Shown: positions 6,551 through 8,171 of the stretch, one piece after another
Position numbering within the stretch: the first letter of the stretch is position 1
Layout of the letters: the number at the start of each line of letters is the position of its first letter
NCBI GenBank assembly: GCA_018828205.1
Contig: JAHJWA010000196.1
Coordinates: 1 to 8,171 of the forward strand
DNA length: 8,171 nt
Direction: 5' to 3'
From: Alphaproteobacteria bacterium
GTDB lineage: Bacteria; Pseudomonadota; Alphaproteobacteria; Sphingomonadales; Sphingomonadaceae
Made by a program: the position numbers and the translations under genes
Notes under the pieces: generated by a model
The model's input: only the letters and a program-made list of their open reading frames with translations
What the model was told of the DNA's origin: nothing
Databases searched by the model: none

Positions 6551-7005
6551 CCGACAGCGCCGCCGCGTTCGACGAGGCTCTGCCCGATGGCGGGATGCTG
6601 CTCGGGCTCGACCTCGGCACCCGCACGATCGGGCTGGCGACCTGCGACGCCGGCTGGCGCTTCGCCACCGCGGGCAAAACCCTGCCCCGGGGCAAGTTCA
6701 CCGCCGATTGCGGCAAGCTGCGCGAGCTCGTCCAGCAGCGCTCGATCAAGGGGCTGGTGATCGGTCTGCCGCGCAATATGGACGGCGGCGAGGGCCCGCG
6801 CGCGCAGGCGAGCCGCGCCTATGCCCGCAATCTCGCCGCCGCGCTCGCGCTCCCCGTGCTGCTGTGGGACGAGCGCTGGTCCACCGCCAGCGCCGAGGCG
6901 GCGATGATCGGGCAGGACATGAGCCGCGCCAAGCGCGCCGAGCGGATCGACAGCCACGCCGCCGCGATCATCCTCCAAGGCGCGATCGACACGCTCACCA
7001 ATTAG
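6529..7005 (+). CDS. ruvX: Putative pre-16S rRNA nuclease RuvX/YqgF (Holliday junction resolvase-like)
   Basis: This 158-residue cytosolic protein has the RNase H-like fold of the YqgF family, implicated in 5'-end maturation of 16S rRNA and earlier proposed as a Holliday junction resolvase. Visible motifs are LLGLDLGTRTIGLATCD (residues 24-40, with the metal-binding Asp28), KGLVIGLPRNMDGGEGPRA (74-92), LLWDERWSTASAE (111-123, with Glu115) and RIDSHAAAIILQ (139-150, with Asp141). These acidic residues are the expected active-site set. There is an N-terminal extension of about 20 residues before the first strand. The ATG at 6529 overlaps the DUF3089 gene by 22 nt, with GGAG at 6514-6517 upstream. 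A later start cannot be excluded, but I see no better supported one. Confidence 0.95.
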   Translation: MDASSLVTDSAAAFDEALPDGGMLLGLDLGTRTIGLATCDAGWRFATAGKTLPRGKFTADCGKLRELVQQRSIKGLVIGLPRNMDGGEGPRAQASRAYARNLAAALALPVLLWDERWSTASAEAAMIGQDMSRAKRAERIDSHAAAIILQGAIDTLTN

Positions 7006-7051
7006 GATTTGGCGTTGTAATCGCGCCCAACGCGCGGCAGGGCGGGCGGTG

Positions 7052-7510
7052 ATGGCCGACGAACAGACCCGTTTCGATCCCGCGCAGGCGACGCCGTTCC
7101 TGACGGCGCGGTCGCACAACGGCTGGCTGGGGCTAGCCTATCGCGATCACGGCGAGGACTGGGCCGAGCTCGAACTGCCTTGGCGCGACGACCTGCTGGG
7201 CGAGGACGGCAGCGAGGTGCTCGCCTCGGGCCCGATCATCAGCCTGATGGATATGGCCAGCGGGCTGGCGATCTGGACCCGGATGGGCCAGTTCCGCGCC
7301 ATCGCCACGCTCGACCTGCGGGTCGACTACACCCGCCCTGCGCGCACCCGTTCGAGCGTCTTCGGCCGCGCGCAATGCTACCGCCTGACCCGCTCGGCCG
7401 CCTTCGTGCGCGGGATCGCGCATGATGGCGATGCCGAGGATCCGGTGGCGCATATGCAGGCGGTCTTCATGTCGATCGATGCGCGGACCGTGGAGCTGCC
7501 CGGTGGCTGA
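7052..7510 (+). CDS. PaaI-like hotdog-fold thioesterase family protein, first of tandem pair
   Basis: This 152-residue protein resembles the hotdog-fold acyl-CoA thioesterases (PaaI/4HBT superfamily). The central helix reads ISLMDMASGLAIW (63-75), with Asp67 at the usual acidic catalytic position. The strand TLDLRVDYTRPA (86-97) is typical of the fold. The usual His-Gly-Gly just before the helix is replaced by Ser-Gly-Pro (59-61), so activity alone is uncertain. The start is placed at the ATG 7052; a GTG at 7049 immediately before it would add one residue. G-rich sequence from 7039 can serve as ribosome-binding site. It follows ruvX after 46 nt, the widest gap in the operon, and overlaps the next hotdog gene by 8 nt. 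Substrate is unknown; roles in CoA-thioester housekeeping are a guess. Confidence 0.85.
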   Translation: MADEQTRFDPAQATPFLTARSHNGWLGLAYRDHGEDWAELELPWRDDLLGEDGSEVLASGPIISLMDMASGLAIWTRMGQFRAIATLDLRVDYTRPARTRSSVFGRAQCYRLTRSAAFVRGIAHDGDAEDPVAHMQAVFMSIDARTVELPGG

Positions 7511-7919
7511 TCCGCGCGATATCGAGATCGTCACTCCCTATGCCCGCTCGCTCGGCATCGCGCTCGACCGGTGGGAGAGCGACGCGCCCGTTCTGCGGGT
7601 CGAATTCTGCGATGCGGTGCAGGGTCGCCCCGGCGCGCTGCATGGCGGCGCGATCAGCGGCTTGCTCGAGACCGCCGGCTATGGCGCGCTGCGCGCCGAA
7701 CTCGCCCGCTCGGGGCGGGTGGCGCAGATGAAGCCGATCAACATCACCGTCCAGTTCCTGCGCAGCGGCAGGACGCGGCCCAGCTTCGCGCGGGCGCGGA
7801 TCGTCAAGCTGGGGCGCCGGACCGCGAATATCAGCGTCGAGGCCTGGCAGGACGACGAGACCAAGCCGATCGCCAGCGCGGTGATGAACATCTTGATGGT
7901 GGATGCGGAAGCGGCCTAG
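7503..7919 (+). CDS. PaaI-like hotdog-fold thioesterase, second of tandem pair
   Basis: This 138-residue hotdog protein carries the classic signature ALHGGAISGLLETAGYGAL (45-63): His47-Gly48-Gly49 and Glu56 in the position of the catalytic acid. Glu at this site is known from the Arthrobacter 4-hydroxybenzoyl-CoA thioesterase type. The strand PINITVQFLRSGR (78-90) and the RTANISVEAW strand (106-115) complete the fold pattern. The GTG at 7503 is chosen because it has GGAG at 7492-7495 with 7-nt spacing and overlaps the upstream hotdog stop by 8 nt; upstream in-frame ATGs lie inside that gene and would add unlikely Arg-rich sequence. It is the last gene of the operon and is followed by a REP-like inverted repeat. 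Likely hydrolyses a small or aromatic acyl-CoA; the substrate cannot be told. Confidence 0.88.
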   Translation: MADPRDIEIVTPYARSLGIALDRWESDAPVLRVEFCDAVQGRPGALHGGAISGLLETAGYGALRAELARSGRVAQMKPINITVQFLRSGRTRPSFARARIVKLGRRTANISVEAWQDDETKPIASAVMNILMVDAEAA

Positions 7920-7927
7920 CGACCCCC

Positions 7928-8008
7928 GCGTCATCCCAGCGAAAGCTGGGATCGCTCGCCTCCCGGTCCTCTACCCGAAGCAGATCCCGGCCTTCGCTGG
8001 GATGACGC
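7928..8008. repeat. REP-like double inverted repeat (BIME-type element)
   Basis: Two 26-nt arms, 7928-7953 and 7983-8008, are reverse complements with only two mismatches and are separated by 29 nt. Each arm also folds on itself: the left makes CCCAGC-GAAA-GCTGGG, a perfect 6-bp stem with a GNRA tetraloop, and the right makes CCCGGC-CTTC-GCTGGG with one G-U pair. Similar GTCATCCCAGC/GCTGGGATGAC palindromes are, from memory, common between genes in sphingomonads and related bacteria. It lies between convergent genes, so it may also act as a bidirectional transcription stop or mRNA-stabilising structure, though no T-tract for a classical intrinsic terminator is seen. Confidence 0.8.
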
Positions 8009-8030
8009 GCTCCTTCTCGTTGCCCCCCAG

Positions 8031-8171
8031 CTAGCGCGCCTGCTCCTCGAGCCGCTGGCGTTCGGCCTCGTAGCGTTCGCGCATCCGCGCTTCCTCCTCC
8101 TCGATCCGCTGGCGCGCGGCTTCCTCGGCGCGGCGGCGCACTTCCTCGAAGCGCTGCGAATCGACGCGCAC
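8031..8171 (-). CDS. C-terminal fragment of an unrecognised charged helical protein (partial at window edge)
   Basis: An open frame enters from the right edge and ends with TAG at 8033-8031, giving the last 46 residues of a protein. The fragment is almost entirely Arg, Glu, Ala and Gln, with runs such as RRRAEEAARQRIEEEEARM and REREY-like spacing (actual C-terminus RQRLEEQAR). It should be a continuous amphipathic or coiled-coil helix. Codon third positions are nearly all G or C, matching the real genes here, which supports coding. It is convergent with the second hotdog gene, with the REP element between. No family can be named from this piece; low-complexity charged tails occur in many unrelated proteins. 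Confidence 0.6.
   Translation of the reverse strand: MRVDSQRFEEVRRRAEEAARQRIEEEEARMRERYEAERQRLEEQAR

Noticed and set aside
7422..7502. An upstream ATG start for the second hotdog gene.
   Set aside because: It would add 27 Arg/Met/Cys-rich residues lying within the first hotdog gene; the GTG at 7503 has a well-spaced GGAG and a normal hotdog length.
7928..8008. A CRISPR repeat or tRNA-like structure.
   Set aside because: There are only two arms, in inverted orientation, with no direct repeat-spacer pattern and no cloverleaf or anticodon arm.

Overview
The window reads as a high-GC, densely packed chromosomal stretch from an alphaproteobacterium, most likely Sphingomonadales and perhaps Erythrobacteraceae. 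This placement rests on remembered protein similarity (the cytochrome oxidase subunits, PyrE, the pdxJ-acpS-lepB order) and on strongly GC-ending codons. No marker gene settles it.

Layout. Positions 1-1290, minus strand: the 5' end of the cytochrome c oxidase subunit I gene (cut by the window edge), preceded by the complete subunit II gene. The pair forms the head of an aa3-type oxidase operon. Positions 1291-1488: a divergent control region with a plausible sigma70-like promoter for the oxidase operon, several TTGCG/CGCAA half-sites, and a strong Shine-Dalgarno that raises doubt about the pyrE start. Positions 1489-7919, plus strand: nine tightly spaced genes, probably one operon: pyrE, pdxJ, acpS, lepB, an AI-2E/PerM-family permease, a membrane-anchored DUF3089-type serine hydrolase, ruvX, and two different hotdog-fold thioesterase-like genes in tandem. 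Most junctions overlap or are separated by 10 nt or less; the exception is 46 nt before the first hotdog gene. Positions 7928-8008: a REP-like double inverted repeat between convergent genes. Positions 8031-8171, minus strand: the 3' end of a gene encoding a highly charged helical protein, cut by the window edge.

The operon mixes core functions: pyrimidine synthesis (PyrE), vitamin B6 synthesis (PdxJ), acyl-carrier-protein activation (AcpS), protein export (LepB) and rRNA maturation (RuvX). The less defined members are the permease, the DUF3089 hydrolase and the hotdog pair. I see no transposase, integrase, phage gene, CRISPR array, tRNA or rRNA. Nothing here is convincingly a new biological system. 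The most interesting leads are the hotdog pair with complementary active-site motifs, the ambiguous pyrE leader with its palindrome, and the uncharacterised DUF3089 hydrolase overlapped by both neighbours.
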